Origin: Halomarina litorea
Lineage (GTDB): Archaea > Halobacteriota > Halobacteria > Halobacteriales > Haloarculaceae
NCBI RefSeq assembly: GCF_024227715.1
Contig: NZ_CP100448.1
Coordinates: 186,001 to 250,000, forward strand
Length of the DNA: 64,000 nucleotides
Direction: 5' to 3'
Shown here: positions 1 to 7,936 of the stretch, in pieces
How positions within the stretch are numbered: the stretch's first letter is position 1
Layout of the letters: every line of letters begins with the position of its first letter
The notes under the pieces: generated by a model
Told to the model about the DNA's origin: nothing
Seen by the model: the letters and a program-made list of their open reading frames with translations, nothing else
Databases searched by the model: none
Translations under genes and position numbers: made by a program

Positions 1-172
1 CGTCGTCACCCTGCTCGTCCCCTTCCTGCTCGTCCCCTCCCTGCTGTTCCTCTTCCTCTTCTTCTTCCTCCTCCTCCTCTTCTTCCTCCTCCTCCTCTTC
101 TCCGCCGTCGGTGAGGAGGACCGCGTCATTCTCCGTCGAGTCCACGCGCTTGTCGTCGTTTGAGTCGTCCAT
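1..172 (-). CDS. Acidic low-complexity protein, N-terminal part only
   Basis: This is the first 57 codons of a gene that runs off the left edge. The ATG at 172 opens a hydrophilic start (MDDSNDDKRVDS), followed at about residue 27 by a run of 18 consecutive glutamates and then repeated Gly-Gly-Asp-Glu-Gln groups. There is no signal peptide or membrane segment in the visible part. Glu/Asp-rich tails and linkers are common in halophile proteins, so the visible part gives no function. The long CTC/TTC tract on the plus strand is this glutamate run read in reverse. The rest of the protein is needed to identify it. Confidence 0.6.
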   Translation of the reverse strand, partial: MDDSNDDKRVDSTENDAVLLTDGGEEEEEEEEEEEEEEEEEEQQGGDEQEGDEQGDD

Positions 173-238
173 GCTCTTTGCTGTGCAGACGAAACGGACA
201 TATTACCGTGGGTTGCTCAGGCAAGCCACGCGTGCGGG

Positions 239-1114
239 TCAGAGTCCGAGGAACGCCTCGGCGTTCTCCCAGAGGAGCTTCCGCTGGACGTCCTCCGGGA
301 AGTCGGTGTACGCCTCGAACTGCTCCAGCCACCGTCCCGGGCGAATCATCGGGTAGTCCGTGCCGAACATCACCTTGTCCTGCAGAACCGTCCCCGCGTA
401 GTGGAGCACCTGGTCGTCGATGTACTTCGGGAGCCACCCCGAGAGGTCCATGTGGACGTTGCCCTTCTGCTGGCAGATGGCGAGTTGCTCCTTCTCCCAC
501 GGGAAGGCGGGGTGCGCGAGGAGGATATCCATCTCGGGGTGGTCCGCGGCCACGTCGTCGACGAGCATTGGGTCCCCGTACTTCAGTTTCAGCCCCCGGC
601 CGCCGGGCGCGCCGGCCCCGAGCGTCGAGGACCCGCCGTGGAAGACGACGGGCACCCCGAGGTCCTCGATGGCGGTCCACAGGTCATCGTGGACGGGGTC
701 GCTCGGGTCGAAGCCCTGTGCGATCTGCTGGAACTTGAACCCCGAGAGGTCGAGGTCCTCGACGCACCGTCGGGCCTCCGCCACGCAGTCGTCCTTCAGG
801 GGGTCGACGCTCCCGAACCCGACGAGGAAGTCGGGGTAGTCGTCGCGCACCTCGGCGACGTAGTCGTTCGGCACCGGCGGGTTGCCGGTGTTCGTCTCGG
901 CGTCCCACCCGAGCATGACCGCCCGGCCGACGCCCGCGGCGTGGTACTCCTCGACCATCTCGTCGTAGTCCCACGTCTCCACCCCGGTCCCGAACTTGCG
1001 GGCGGCATCGGCCATCATCTCGCCGCCCGCCACCTCCAGGAACTCCGCCGTCGGCTGGTGGGCGTGGGTGTCGATGGCCCGCGGGCCGTCCTCGGCTTCG
1101 AGTACGTCGAGCAT
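239..1114 (-). CDS. Amidohydrolase-family TIM-barrel metal hydrolase
   Basis: A 291-residue cytosolic protein of the amidohydrolase-2 type (the superfamily of ACMSD and related decarboxylases/hydrolases). The metal-binding HxH is visible near the N terminus (IDTHAHQP, about residues 14-21). Further metal or catalytic positions are FHGG (about 160), LLAHPAFPW (about 200) and FGTDYPM (about 250, with the conserved Asp). Length is normal for the family. The substrate cannot be read from the sequence; decarboxylation or hydrolysis of a carboxylated organic acid is usual. It stands alone on the minus strand, 85 bases upstream of the SnoaL-like gene. Confidence 0.85.
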   Translation of the reverse strand: MLDVLEAEDGPRAIDTHAHQPTAEFLEVAGGEMMADAARKFGTGVETWDYDEMVEEYHAAGVGRAVMLGWDAETNTGNPPVPNDYVAEVRDDYPDFLVGFGSVDPLKDDCVAEARRCVEDLDLSGFKFQQIAQGFDPSDPVHDDLWTAIEDLGVPVVFHGGSSTLGAGAPGGRGLKLKYGDPMLVDDVAADHPEMDILLAHPAFPWEKEQLAICQQKGNVHMDLSGWLPKYIDDQVLHYAGTVLQDKVMFGTDYPMIRPGRWLEQFEAYTDFPEDVQRKLLWENAEAFLGL

Positions 1115-1199
1115 GTCAATCAGTACACACGCAGAGGCAAAAAGGCGGTCGGCGGACCCTGTGTCGTCGACCGGGCGTCAGCCGGGGACGGAGGGTGGC

Positions 1200-1652
1200 T
1201 CAGGCGGACGGCCCGCCGAGGAGATCCGGCGAGAACACGCCGACCTGTCGCATCAGGCCGAGCACGTCGGCGTTGACCCACGTCTCGACCGTCTTGCCGT
1301 CCTCGATGCGGGTGAAGACGGTGCCGGTGATGGTCACGGGCTTGTGGGTCGCCGGGATCCCTACGAACGCCCCGTCGTGGGTCCCGCGGTACGTGTAGCG
1401 CGTGGCGACGAGGTCGCCCTCCGCCACCTGGTCCTCGATGGTCGCCTCGAGGTCCGGGAACGCGGTGTGGAGCATCCGGAAGTACGCGCGCATCCCGCCG
1501 ATGCCGCGGACCTCCTCGCCGCCCGGCCCGCCGTGCTGGACGACGTCGTCGGCCACGAGGGCGTCGAGGGCGTCGTAGTCCCGCCCGTTGAACACCGCTT
1601 CGTTGAACTCGCGGACGTGCGCTTTTTGCTGGTCGATGGTAGAGACTGCCAT
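1200..1652 (-). CDS. SnoaL-like / ester cyclase family protein
   Basis: A 150-residue protein with the NTF2-like cone fold expected of SnoaL-type polyketide cyclases and ester cyclases. The N-terminal helix region carries the usual FNxxxxDxLDxLVADDVVxH pattern (about residues 17-37), followed by GxxxFPDL and a C-terminal TVETWVNADVLGLMRQVG segment. Such proteins act in small-molecule metabolism or have no known substrate; nothing here fixes the reaction. The ATG at 1652 is used because it gives the typical short MAVSTIDQQK start. It is divergent from the aminotransferase at 1749, with 96 bases between them that must hold both promoters. Confidence 0.8.
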   Translation of the reverse strand: MAVSTIDQQKAHVREFNEAVFNGRDYDALDALVADDVVQHGGPGGEEVRGIGGMRAYFRMLHTAFPDLEATIEDQVAEGDLVATRYTYRGTHDGAFVGIPATHKPVTITGTVFTRIEDGKTVETWVNADVLGLMRQVGVFSPDLLGGPSA

Positions 1653-1748
1653 TGGAGTCACCACCGTATTGGATGGTCGTTCGTGGACAAAAGCCTGTCT
1701 CGGGGACACATCGGTGTGTTTTCGGCGTTCAAGCGAGAGGAGTCGATA

Positions 1749-2885
1749 ATGACCGAGGCACCCGACGTCGACGAACTGGCACCACCCACCCGGACGCTGA
1801 TGGGTCCCGGCCCGAGCGAGGTCCATCCGCGCGTCCTCCGGGCGATGGCGACGCCCCTCGTGGGCCACCTCGACCCGTCGTTCGTGGACGTGATGAGCGA
1901 GGTCCAGGAGCTCCTGCGGTACGTCTTCCGGACCGACAATCAGTGGACCCTGCCCATCAGCGGGACCGGGTCGGCCGCCATGGAGGCGGCGGTCGCCAAC
2001 CTCGTTGAGCCCGGCGACACCGTCCTCGTCCCCGCGAACGGCTACTTCGGCGACCGGATGGCCTCGATGGTCGACCGCGCGGGAGGCGACGCCGTGCGCG
2101 TCGACGCGCCGTGGGGCGAACCCCTCGACACGGCGGACGTGGCCGACGCCTTCGACGAACACCAGCCGGACGTGTTCGGCTTCGTCCACGCCGAGACGTC
2201 GACCGGCGTGCTCCAGCCCGACGTGCCGGAACTGACGAGCATCGCCCACGAGCACGACGCCCTCGTGATCGCGGACACCGTCACCTCGCTCGGCGGCGTG
2301 GAGTTGCGGGTAGACGAGTGGGGCATCGACGCCGCCTACTCGGCGGGCCAGAAGTGCCTCTCCTGTCCCCCCGGCGCGAGCCCCCTCACGCTCAACGACC
2401 GGGCGATGGAGAAGGTGCTCGCGCGCGAGTCCGACGTGCGCTCGTGGTACCTCGACCTCTCGATGCTCGAGGGCTACTGGGGCGAGGACCGCTCGTACCA
2501 CCACACCGCGCCCATCACGAACGTCTACGCCCTCCGGGAGTCGCTCCGTCTCGTCGCCGAGGAAGGCATCGAGGAGCGCTGGGCGCGCCACCGCGACGTG
2601 GCCGGCACCCTCGTCGACGGCCTCGCCGACCTCGGCCTCGAACGCTACGCCGACGAGGACTACTGGCTCCCCAGTCTCAACACCGTCCGCGTCCCCGGCG
2701 GCGTCGACGACTCGGAGATAATCGACCACCTGCTGGAGGAGTTCGACCTCGAAGTCGCCGCCGGCCTCGGCGACCTCTCGGGCGAGGTACTCCGCATCGG
2801 CTGTATGGGCCACTCCGCGCGGCCGAAGAACGTCCACTACCTGCTGTCGGCGATGGAGGAGACGCTGGACCACCTCGGAGCGTAG
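1749..2885 (+). CDS. Class V aminotransferase (alanine-glyoxylate / serine-pyruvate type)
   Basis: A 378-residue PLP enzyme. It opens with the family signature LMGPGPSEVHPRVL (about residues 17-30). SGTGSAAMEA (71-80) forms the phosphate cup, D176 in ADTVTS binds the pyridine nitrogen, and K202 in SAGQKCLSCPPG is the Schiff-base lysine. The family includes alanine-glyoxylate, serine-glyoxylate and serine-pyruvate aminotransferases; which amino donor is used here cannot be decided. Length is normal. The start at 1749 follows GAGGAGTCGATA. The next gene begins 50 bases downstream in the same direction and could be co-transcribed. Confidence 0.9.
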   Translation: MTEAPDVDELAPPTRTLMGPGPSEVHPRVLRAMATPLVGHLDPSFVDVMSEVQELLRYVFRTDNQWTLPISGTGSAAMEAAVANLVEPGDTVLVPANGYFGDRMASMVDRAGGDAVRVDAPWGEPLDTADVADAFDEHQPDVFGFVHAETSTGVLQPDVPELTSIAHEHDALVIADTVTSLGGVELRVDEWGIDAAYSAGQKCLSCPPGASPLTLNDRAMEKVLARESDVRSWYLDLSMLEGYWGEDRSYHHTAPITNVYALRESLRLVAEEGIEERWARHRDVAGTLVDGLADLGLERYADEDYWLPSLNTVRVPGGVDDSEIIDHLLEEFDLEVAAGLGDLSGEVLRIGCMGHSARPKNVHYLLSAMEETLDHLGA

Positions 2886-2935
2886 CGACCCCGACCCACC
2901 GAAGACGTATCGTCCGCCTCGCCGTCACGTTCCCC

Positions 2936-3373
2936 ATGGGTGACCCGACCGTGACCCTCCGGCCGGCCGACGGCCTCGCGTACGTCGAGACCCTCCTCGA
3001 GCGAAACGACCTGCCGACGGCCGACGTGCGGACGGCACCCGCGCAGTTCTACGTCGGCCTCGTCGACGGCGACCCGGTGGGCGTCGGCGGCGTCGAGCGA
3101 TACGGGCCCGACGCCCTCCTGCGCTCCGTCGTCGTCGAGGAGCGAGTGCGGGGAGGTGGGGTCGGGGCGGCGCTGTGCGATGCGCTGGAGGCGACGGCCC
3201 GCGACGCGGGCGTGGAGACGCTGTACCTGCTCACCACCACCGCGGCCGAGTTCTTCGCCGCCCGGGGTTACGTCCGGACCGACAGGGACGACGTCCCCGA
3301 CACCGTCCGGGGGTCCCCCGAGTTCGAGGCGCTGTGCCCCGCGAGCGCCGTCCCCATGCGAAAGCCGCTCTGA
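2936..3373 (+). CDS. arsN2: GNAT acetyltransferase resembling arsenic-resistance ArsN2
   Basis: A 145-residue GNAT protein. The acetyl-CoA loop is VVVEERVRGGGVGAAL (about 67-82). The C-terminal half carries the pattern typical of ArsN2: YLLTTTAAEFFAARGY, then ...PEFEALCPASAVPMRK near the end, where the LCPASA segment is characteristic. ArsN-type enzymes are thought to acetylate toxic organoarsenicals, but no other ars gene is visible in this window, so the role in arsenic resistance is by family resemblance only. It lies 50 bases after the class V aminotransferase on the same strand. Confidence 0.75.
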   Translation: MGDPTVTLRPADGLAYVETLLERNDLPTADVRTAPAQFYVGLVDGDPVGVGGVERYGPDALLRSVVVEERVRGGGVGAALCDALEATARDAGVETLYLLTTTAAEFFAARGYVRTDRDDVPDTVRGSPEFEALCPASAVPMRKPL

Positions 3374-3394
3374 GAGGCTGCCCCCGCCGGTCGC

Positions 3395-3579
3395 CGCTTC
3401 GGAATCCCGGGGGCGCTCGCTTCACTCACCGCTCGCTTCCGGTGGTTCTCGTTCGCTACCGCGCCCTCCGAACCGGCCCACTGCTCGCGGGTCGCGCTGC
3501 TCCCCGTCGTCGCGCGGCTTCGCCGCGTGACTGTCCGCGGGACGGAGTCCCGCGCTACTCGGATTTTCGAGGCCTCGTT
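3395..3579. repeat. Hairpin-rich GC intergenic element
   Basis: Non-coding stretch between the ArsN2-like gene and the MaoC gene. It contains two perfect short hairpins: 3513-3527 (6-bp stem CGCGGC/GCCGCG, loop TTC) and 3536-3554 (8-bp stem CGCGGGAC/GTCCCGCG, loop GGA). The left part reads, on the minus strand, GAACCACCGGAAGCGAGCGG, similar to GGAACACCACCGAAGCCCTC in the 23212-23690 gap. This suggests two members of a dispersed haloarchaeal intergenic element. The converging hairpins could also help terminate transcription between the two convergent genes. Confidence 0.45.
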
Positions 3580-4065
3580 TCACTCGGCCTCGCTCTCCCC
3601 GTAGTGGCTCCGTTTCCGCCACATGAACTTCATGTCGCCCGCGAACACCTCCTCGTCGTCCTGGTTGTGGACGTGCGTGTCGATGACGACGACGCCCGCG
3701 TCGTCGCGCGAGGAGAGTTCCCGCTTCTCGGTGCACTCGTACTCCGCCTGCAGGGTGTCGCCGATGTAGACGGCCTGCTTGAGGTCCATGTAGTTCATCC
3801 CGAGGAAGGCGAAGACGGTGCGTTCGACGATGCCCGTCCGCTGGAGTAGACCCGTGGCGACGATGAACGTCATCGGACCCTGCGCGATGCGGGCGCCGTA
3901 CGGGCCGTCGTCGGAGTACTCCGTGTTCGTGTGAAGTTCCGTCCAGTCGCCGGTGAACATCGAGTGCATGACGAAGTCCGACTCCGTGATGGTGCGACCG
4001 GCGCTGAGGAACGTCTTCCCCTCCTCCATGTCCTCGAAGTAGTGAGGTTCGTAACTGTACGGCAT
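3580..4065 (-). CDS. MaoC-family (R)-enoyl-CoA hydratase-like protein
   Basis: A 161-residue single hot-dog protein. The MaoC signature is visible: ITESDFVMHSMFTGDWTELHTN (about 26-47), where the Asp (D41) and His (H46) are the expected catalytic pair, followed by GARIAQGPMTFIVATGL. The family hydrates trans-2-enoyl-CoA, as in fatty-acid, polyhydroxyalkanoate or phenylacetate breakdown. Its nearness to the phenylacetate-CoA ligase at 5058 makes an aromatic or acyl-CoA role possible, but they are not in one tight operon. I use the ATG at 4065; a GTG at 4074 would add three residues. Confidence 0.85.
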   Translation of the reverse strand: MPYSYEPHYFEDMEEGKTFLSAGRTITESDFVMHSMFTGDWTELHTNTEYSDDGPYGARIAQGPMTFIVATGLLQRTGIVERTVFAFLGMNYMDLKQAVYIGDTLQAEYECTEKRELSSRDDAGVVVIDTHVHNQDDEEVFAGDMKFMWRKRSHYGESEAE

Positions 4066-4125
4066 AGTCCTCACTCCGGAGGTGACGGCAAGTAACTATC
4101 GTGTCAACATTTGCCACACCCCCGA

Positions 4126-4755
4126 CTACTCGGGGAGGACCGGCGTGGCGAGGGTCGTCTCGGGGTCGTACTCGATGGCGCCGGCGTCCGCGAGGCGTGG
4201 GAGGTGGATGTGGTGGAGTCTGAGCGCGACGTCGTCGGCCGTCAGCTCGGGGTGGTCGACGGCGACGTGGGCCGCGACGTCGCGGACGTTGAGCGTCCCG
4301 TGGCGGTCGAGTGCGAGCAGGGTCCCGCGGCGAAGCGGGTCCGCGAGGAGGCCACAGATGACGTCGAGGGCGTCCTCGGAGACGCTTCCCGCCTCGCTCC
4401 GGTTCTCGACGGCTTCGCGGAGGGCGTCGAGTTCGCGGGGCGCGGCGTACTCCACCCACGGGTGGTCGTACGCGACGTAGCCGACCGCGTCGAGGTAGGG
4501 CAGGTGGACGTGTTCGAGGGCGACGGCGAGCGTCTCCCGGTCGGCCGGGAGGCGGGCGGCGACGCGGTCGACGAGTGCGTCGACGTCCTCCCACTCGACC
4601 GCGGCGAGGTGACCGAGGACGGCCCGCCGGGGGGCACTGGCGAGCGTCTCGAACGCCCGGTCGACGTCGAAGCCCTCGGCGTCGGCCCACGGGCCGTCCG
4701 GGAACGCTCGCCTCGTGTCGGTGCTGTCGTTGTCACTGTAGGTGTCTGCGGCCAT
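4126..4755 (-). CDS. Two-domain winged-helix regulator, DUF7344-like
   Basis: A 209-residue protein made of two copies of a haloarchaeal winged-helix module. Copy one (about 30-115) has FETLASAPRRAVLGHL, a middle helix, then LEHVHLPYLDAVGYVAYD. Copy two (about 128-205) has ICGLLADPLRRGTLLAL, then LHHIHLPRLADAGAIEYD. The shared LxHxHLPxLxxxGxIxYD ending marks the family. These are presumed DNA-binding transcription regulators; the target is unknown. It lies between MaoC and paaK, all on the minus strand, so regulation of that small acyl-CoA group is a fair guess. A 5-bp inverted repeat (4787-4803) sits about 32 bases upstream of the start. Confidence 0.75.
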   Translation of the reverse strand: MAADTYSDNDSTDTRRAFPDGPWADAEGFDVDRAFETLASAPRRAVLGHLAAVEWEDVDALVDRVAARLPADRETLAVALEHVHLPYLDAVGYVAYDHPWVEYAAPRELDALREAVENRSEAGSVSEDALDVICGLLADPLRRGTLLALDRHGTLNVRDVAAHVAVDHPELTADDVALRLHHIHLPRLADAGAIEYDPETTLATPVLPE

Positions 4756-5057
4756 TGTGTGCCTCGCGGAACGTCACACGGTGCAACCGCGTTTCTCACG
4801 CGGATACCGACTCGCGCCGATATTGTCCGTCTCGGGGGCCGAGGAAACGAACGCACGTACAAGCTCGCGTTCCAAGCACCCCTCCATTTTGCAGGTAATA
4901 AACATTGTGGAAGTTCGCACGGCGGCGACAACCCGCGAGAGCAGTCAATACCGCCACACATCCGCGTTCGTGAACGGCGCAGGTGGCTGCAGTCCGGTCG
5001 ATCGGTTCACCTGACGTTACCGGCCTCGGCGAACGGTCGGGATAGCTGTGTCGCCGG
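4756..5057. other. Intergenic region upstream of the winged-helix gene
   Basis: About 300 bases without a convincing gene, of lower GC than the flanking genes, especially around 4885-4915 (CATTTTGCAGGTAATAAACATTG). An inverted repeat CCGCG-7nt-CGCGG is at 4787-4803. The stretch must hold the promoter of the minus-strand gene starting at 4755 and the end of paaK. No tRNA or small protein with haloarchaeal codon use was seen. Confidence 0.5.
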
Positions 5058-6347
5058 TTACTGCCGGTGGTCGAAGACGCGCTTGACCTTCCCCGTCTCC
5101 TGTCGTTCGATGCCGCCCGGTTCGACCACCCGAACGTCGTCGGGGCTGAACGCGAGACGGGAGTCCAGTCGCTTTCGGACCCGGTCGCGCAGATCCTCGG
5201 GGTCGCCGTCGTAGTCGGCGGCCTGTTCGACGGTTATCTCGATTTCGTCGAGTTCGGCGGCCCGGTGGAGGTCGATTCGGTACTGCGGTTCGACGCCCTC
5301 GATGTCGAGAATCGTGGCTTCGATCTCGCTCGGGTAGAGGTTCACGCCCCGAACGACGAGGAGGTCGTCGGTCCGCCCGGTGACGTTGTCCATGCGGACG
5401 GTGGTGCGCCCGCACTCGCAGGAGTCGCGGTACAGCGTCGTCATGTCGCCCGTCCGGTAGCGCAGGACGGGCATCCCCTCCTTCGTGAGCGTCGTCAACA
5501 CGAGTTCGCCCTCCTCGCCGTCGGGGAGGACCTCCTCGGTCTCCGGGTCGATGATCTCCGGGTAGAACTGGTCCTCCCAGACGTGGAGGCCGTCCTGCGC
5601 CTCGGCGCACTCGATGGCGACACCCGGCCCGATGACCTCCGAGAGGCCGTAGATGTCGACGCCGGTGACGCCCAGTCGCTCCTCGATGGCCTCGCGCATG
5701 GGGTCCGTACAGGGTTCCGCGCCGAAGACGACGGTAGAGAGGGGGAGGTCCTTCAGGTCGATGCCGCGCTCCTCGGCCCGTTCCGCGAGATAGAGCGCGT
5801 AGGAGGGGGTGCAGGTGAGCGTCTCGCTGCCGAGGTCCTGCAGGAACTCCAGTTGGCGGTGGGTCTGCCCGCCGCCGATGGGGACGACCGTCGCCCTCAG
5901 TTCGTCACAGCCGTGGTGGACGCCGAGACCGCCGGTGAACAGGCCGTAGCCGTAGGCGTTCTGGACCGTCTGGTCCTCGGTGACGCCCGCGGCGACGAGT
6001 GACCGGGCCATCACCTCCCGCCAGGTGTCGAGGTCGCCCCGGGTGTAGCCAACCACCTTCGGCTTGCCCGTCGTCCCGGAGGAGGCGTGGATACACCGGA
6101 GCTGTTCGTCCGGGACGGCGAACAGGCCGTCCGGGTAGTGGTCCCTGAGGTCCTCCTTCGTCGTCGTCGGGATGGCGGGGAGGTCGGCAACCCCCGTCAC
6201 GTCGCCGGGGGTGATGCCCGCCTCCTTCAGGCGGTCGGCGTAGAAGGGGACGTTCTCGTAGACGCGGGTGACGACATCCTGCAGGCGCTTGTCCTGCAAC
6301 TGGCGCAGGTCGTCCCGGGAGGTCGTCTCGATGTCGTTCCAGACCAT
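5058..6347 (-). CDS. paaK: Phenylacetate-CoA ligase
   Basis: A 429-residue AMP-forming acyl-CoA ligase. The phosphate-binding loop SSGTTGKPKVVGYT is at 89-102, followed by the PaaK-specific GLFTGGLGVHHG, the adenine-binding YGLSEVIGPG and the hinge region RTDDLLVVRGVNLYPSEIE near 335. The C-terminal lysine segment ERQETGKVKRVFD is intact. The enzyme activates phenylacetate to its CoA thioester, the entry to aerobic phenylacetate breakdown. No paaABCDE epoxidase genes are present here, so the pathway partner genes must lie elsewhere, or the ligase serves another aryl acid. Length is that of the family. Confidence 0.93.
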   Translation of the reverse strand: MVWNDIETTSRDDLRQLQDKRLQDVVTRVYENVPFYADRLKEAGITPGDVTGVADLPAIPTTTKEDLRDHYPDGLFAVPDEQLRCIHASSGTTGKPKVVGYTRGDLDTWREVMARSLVAAGVTEDQTVQNAYGYGLFTGGLGVHHGCDELRATVVPIGGGQTHRQLEFLQDLGSETLTCTPSYALYLAERAEERGIDLKDLPLSTVVFGAEPCTDPMREAIEERLGVTGVDIYGLSEVIGPGVAIECAEAQDGLHVWEDQFYPEIIDPETEEVLPDGEEGELVLTTLTKEGMPVLRYRTGDMTTLYRDSCECGRTTVRMDNVTGRTDDLLVVRGVNLYPSEIEATILDIEGVEPQYRIDLHRAAELDEIEITVEQAADYDGDPEDLRDRVRKRLDSRLAFSPDDVRVVEPGGIERQETGKVKRVFDHRQ

Positions 6348-6447
6348 GCCGGTCGCTCGCGCCCCGCCGCGAAAAGTCTGCGGGCCTCGACGCTTCGGGC
6401 CCCGCGATACCGCCGCCTCGCCGTCTCCCGTCCGCTCGTCTCGCCGC

Positions 6448-6996
6448 CTACCCCGTGAACTCGTGGTAGTTCAGACCGCCCTCGTTCAACTCGGAGCGGC
6501 GGCGTTCGAGATAGGAGTACACCGCGCCGTGGGGCGCGCCGTCGAGAATCATCTCGGTGGCGCTCCGGACGGACTCGACCTGTTCGGGGCCGCCGATGAT
6601 GCCCAGCGTCGAGCCGTAGATGACCACCGAGGCGCCGGTGAGTTCCTCCATCAGCTGTCGGGTCCGGCCGTTCTCGCCGATGAGCCGACCCTTCTGTCTA
6701 CGGAGGTCGTTGCGGTTGCGCGTCGCCGCGTCGAGGTCCACGAGTTCGAACATCCGGAGGTCGTCGTCGAGAAGGGAGAGCGCCTCCTCGGGCTTGAACC
6801 CGCGACCGATGGCCCGGACGATGTCCGGCCCCTTCAGGCCCGTGAGGGGGTCACCGACCGTCTCGACCGCGACCGACCCCGTCTCCGAGTCGATGTCGAG
6901 GCGGACCTCGGCACGGGACTCGATCTCGCGCATCGTCGCCCCACCTTCGCCGATGAGGGCGCCGATGCGGTCCTGCGGAATCGTCACGTGCTGCAT
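6448..6996 (-). CDS. KH-domain RNA-binding protein of the Dim2/Pno1 (Krr1) family
   Basis: A 182-residue protein with two KH domains. The first carries IPQDRIGALIGEGGATMREIESRAEVRLDID (about 5-36), the second RLIGENGRTRQLMEELTGASVVIYG (about 103-128). The archaeal Dim2 protein binds the 3' end region of 16S rRNA and works with aIF1A and the Rio1 kinase in small-subunit maturation and initiation. In many archaea its gene follows rio1; here trpS and two acetyltransferase genes lie between (see findings). The start at 6996 gives the usual MQHVTIPQ opening. Confidence 0.92.
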   Translation of the reverse strand: MQHVTIPQDRIGALIGEGGATMREIESRAEVRLDIDSETGSVAVETVGDPLTGLKGPDIVRAIGRGFKPEEALSLLDDDLRMFELVDLDAATRNRNDLRRQKGRLIGENGRTRQLMEELTGASVVIYGSTLGIIGGPEQVESVRSATEMILDGAPHGAVYSYLERRRSELNEGGLNYHEFTG

Positions 6997-7023
6997 ATAA
7001 CTGCCGTAGCGGACCGCGCCGTT

Positions 7024-7584
7024 TCAAGGCTTCGCACTGGCGGACAGGTCGCTCGTGTAGACGTACTCGCGGTGGCTGGGCGACCCCTCCGGGAGGTCGG
7101 CCTCCCGTTCTCCCGCGCGCTCGAACCCACGGGACTCACAGAAATCGACGCCCACCTCGCTGTCCGCGAAGACGGTCGTCTCGACCCGGCTGACCCCCCG
7201 TCGGTGGAGCGTCGTGATGAGCCGTTCTATCAGCGCGGTCCCGATGCCCTCCCCCCAGTGGTCGGGGTCGACCGCGAGCGACGGGACCGCGCCCTCGGTG
7301 GCGGTCGTCTGGACGGCCGTCGCGTAGCCGACCAGTTCGCCGCCCTCGTCCGCACCGTCCGGAGTCTCGGGCGTGCAGGCGACGACGTAGGTCACGTCGG
7401 GACGTTCGATGGCGGCGTTGACCGCTGCGTCCGTGTACCACTCCTCGACGATGCGGTCGAGCAGCGACTGGCCGAGAAACGAACACGAGTCCGCGAGCGA
7501 CCGGCGGGCGACCCGCTGAATCGCGGGGACGTCCGCCGCCGACGCCTGCCTGATGTCGGCGGCCAGAGGAGTGGCGGATGTCAT
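7024..7584 (-). CDS. GNAT-family N-acetyltransferase
   Basis: A 186-residue GNAT protein with all four motifs in order: IRQASAADVPAIQRVARRSL at the N terminus, the acetyl-CoA loop SLAVDPDHWGEGIGTALIERL (about 114-134), and the C-terminal ETTVFADSEVGVDFCESRGFE. The substrate is unknown; similar archaeal proteins include ribosomal-protein and protein N-terminal acetylases. It lies 27 bases upstream of the dim2-like start on the same strand. The neighbour at 7653-7901 is a shortened paralogue of this gene. Confidence 0.85.
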   Translation of the reverse strand: MTSATPLAADIRQASAADVPAIQRVARRSLADSCSFLGQSLLDRIVEEWYTDAAVNAAIERPDVTYVVACTPETPDGADEGGELVGYATAVQTTATEGAVPSLAVDPDHWGEGIGTALIERLITTLHRRGVSRVETTVFADSEVGVDFCESRGFERAGEREADLPEGSPSHREYVYTSDLSASAKP

Positions 7585-7652
7585 GTGGGGAACGTCACCG
7601 TCGCGCCGGATACGCGTTCACCCTGCCAACGAGGGGACGGTCCGGGGGCCGC

Positions 7653-7901
7653 TCACACGGTCCATGCGTAGGTCAGCGCCCGCACCGTCTCGCCGAACAG
7701 GTCGTCGTCGTACGCCTCGCTCACGGCGAACCCGCGGGACTCGTAGAACGACCGGCCCACGTCGTTGCCCGCGAGGACGGTGGTCTCGACCCGCACGACG
7801 GCTCGCTCGCGGAGAACCGACGCGTACGCGACCCGCCACGCCCGGTCGGCCACCGCGCGGACGGCGGGCACGTCCTCGACTGTCGCCTCGCGCACGGTCA
7901 C
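7653..7901 (-). pseudogene. Internally deleted GNAT acetyltransferase remnant
   Basis: An 82-residue open frame that matches only the two ends of the neighbouring GNAT at 7024-7584. Its first 29 residues (TVREATVEDVPAVRAVADRA...) align with the neighbour's N terminus. Residues 30 onward (RAVVRVETTVLAGNDVGRS then FYESRGF) align with the neighbour's C-terminal third. The 90 or so residues between, including the acetyl-CoA binding loop, are missing, and the junction is in frame. It could not bind acetyl-CoA as a normal GNAT. Either it is a decaying duplicate or a small protein kept for another purpose. Confidence 0.7.
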
Positions 7902-7936
7902 CTCGGTTACGGACGGAGGGTGGCAGGGGTAGCTGT

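Noticed and set aside
2111-3373. 420-codon plus-strand frame spanning the aminotransferase end and the acetyltransferase
   Set aside because: Only its last 145 codons (from 2936) are a real gene; the first part is an out-of-frame reading of the aminotransferase.
4742-5014. 90-codon plus-strand frame upstream of the winged-helix gene
   Set aside because: Starts antisense to the neighbouring gene, lacks haloarchaeal codon bias and any protein motif; treated as intergenic.
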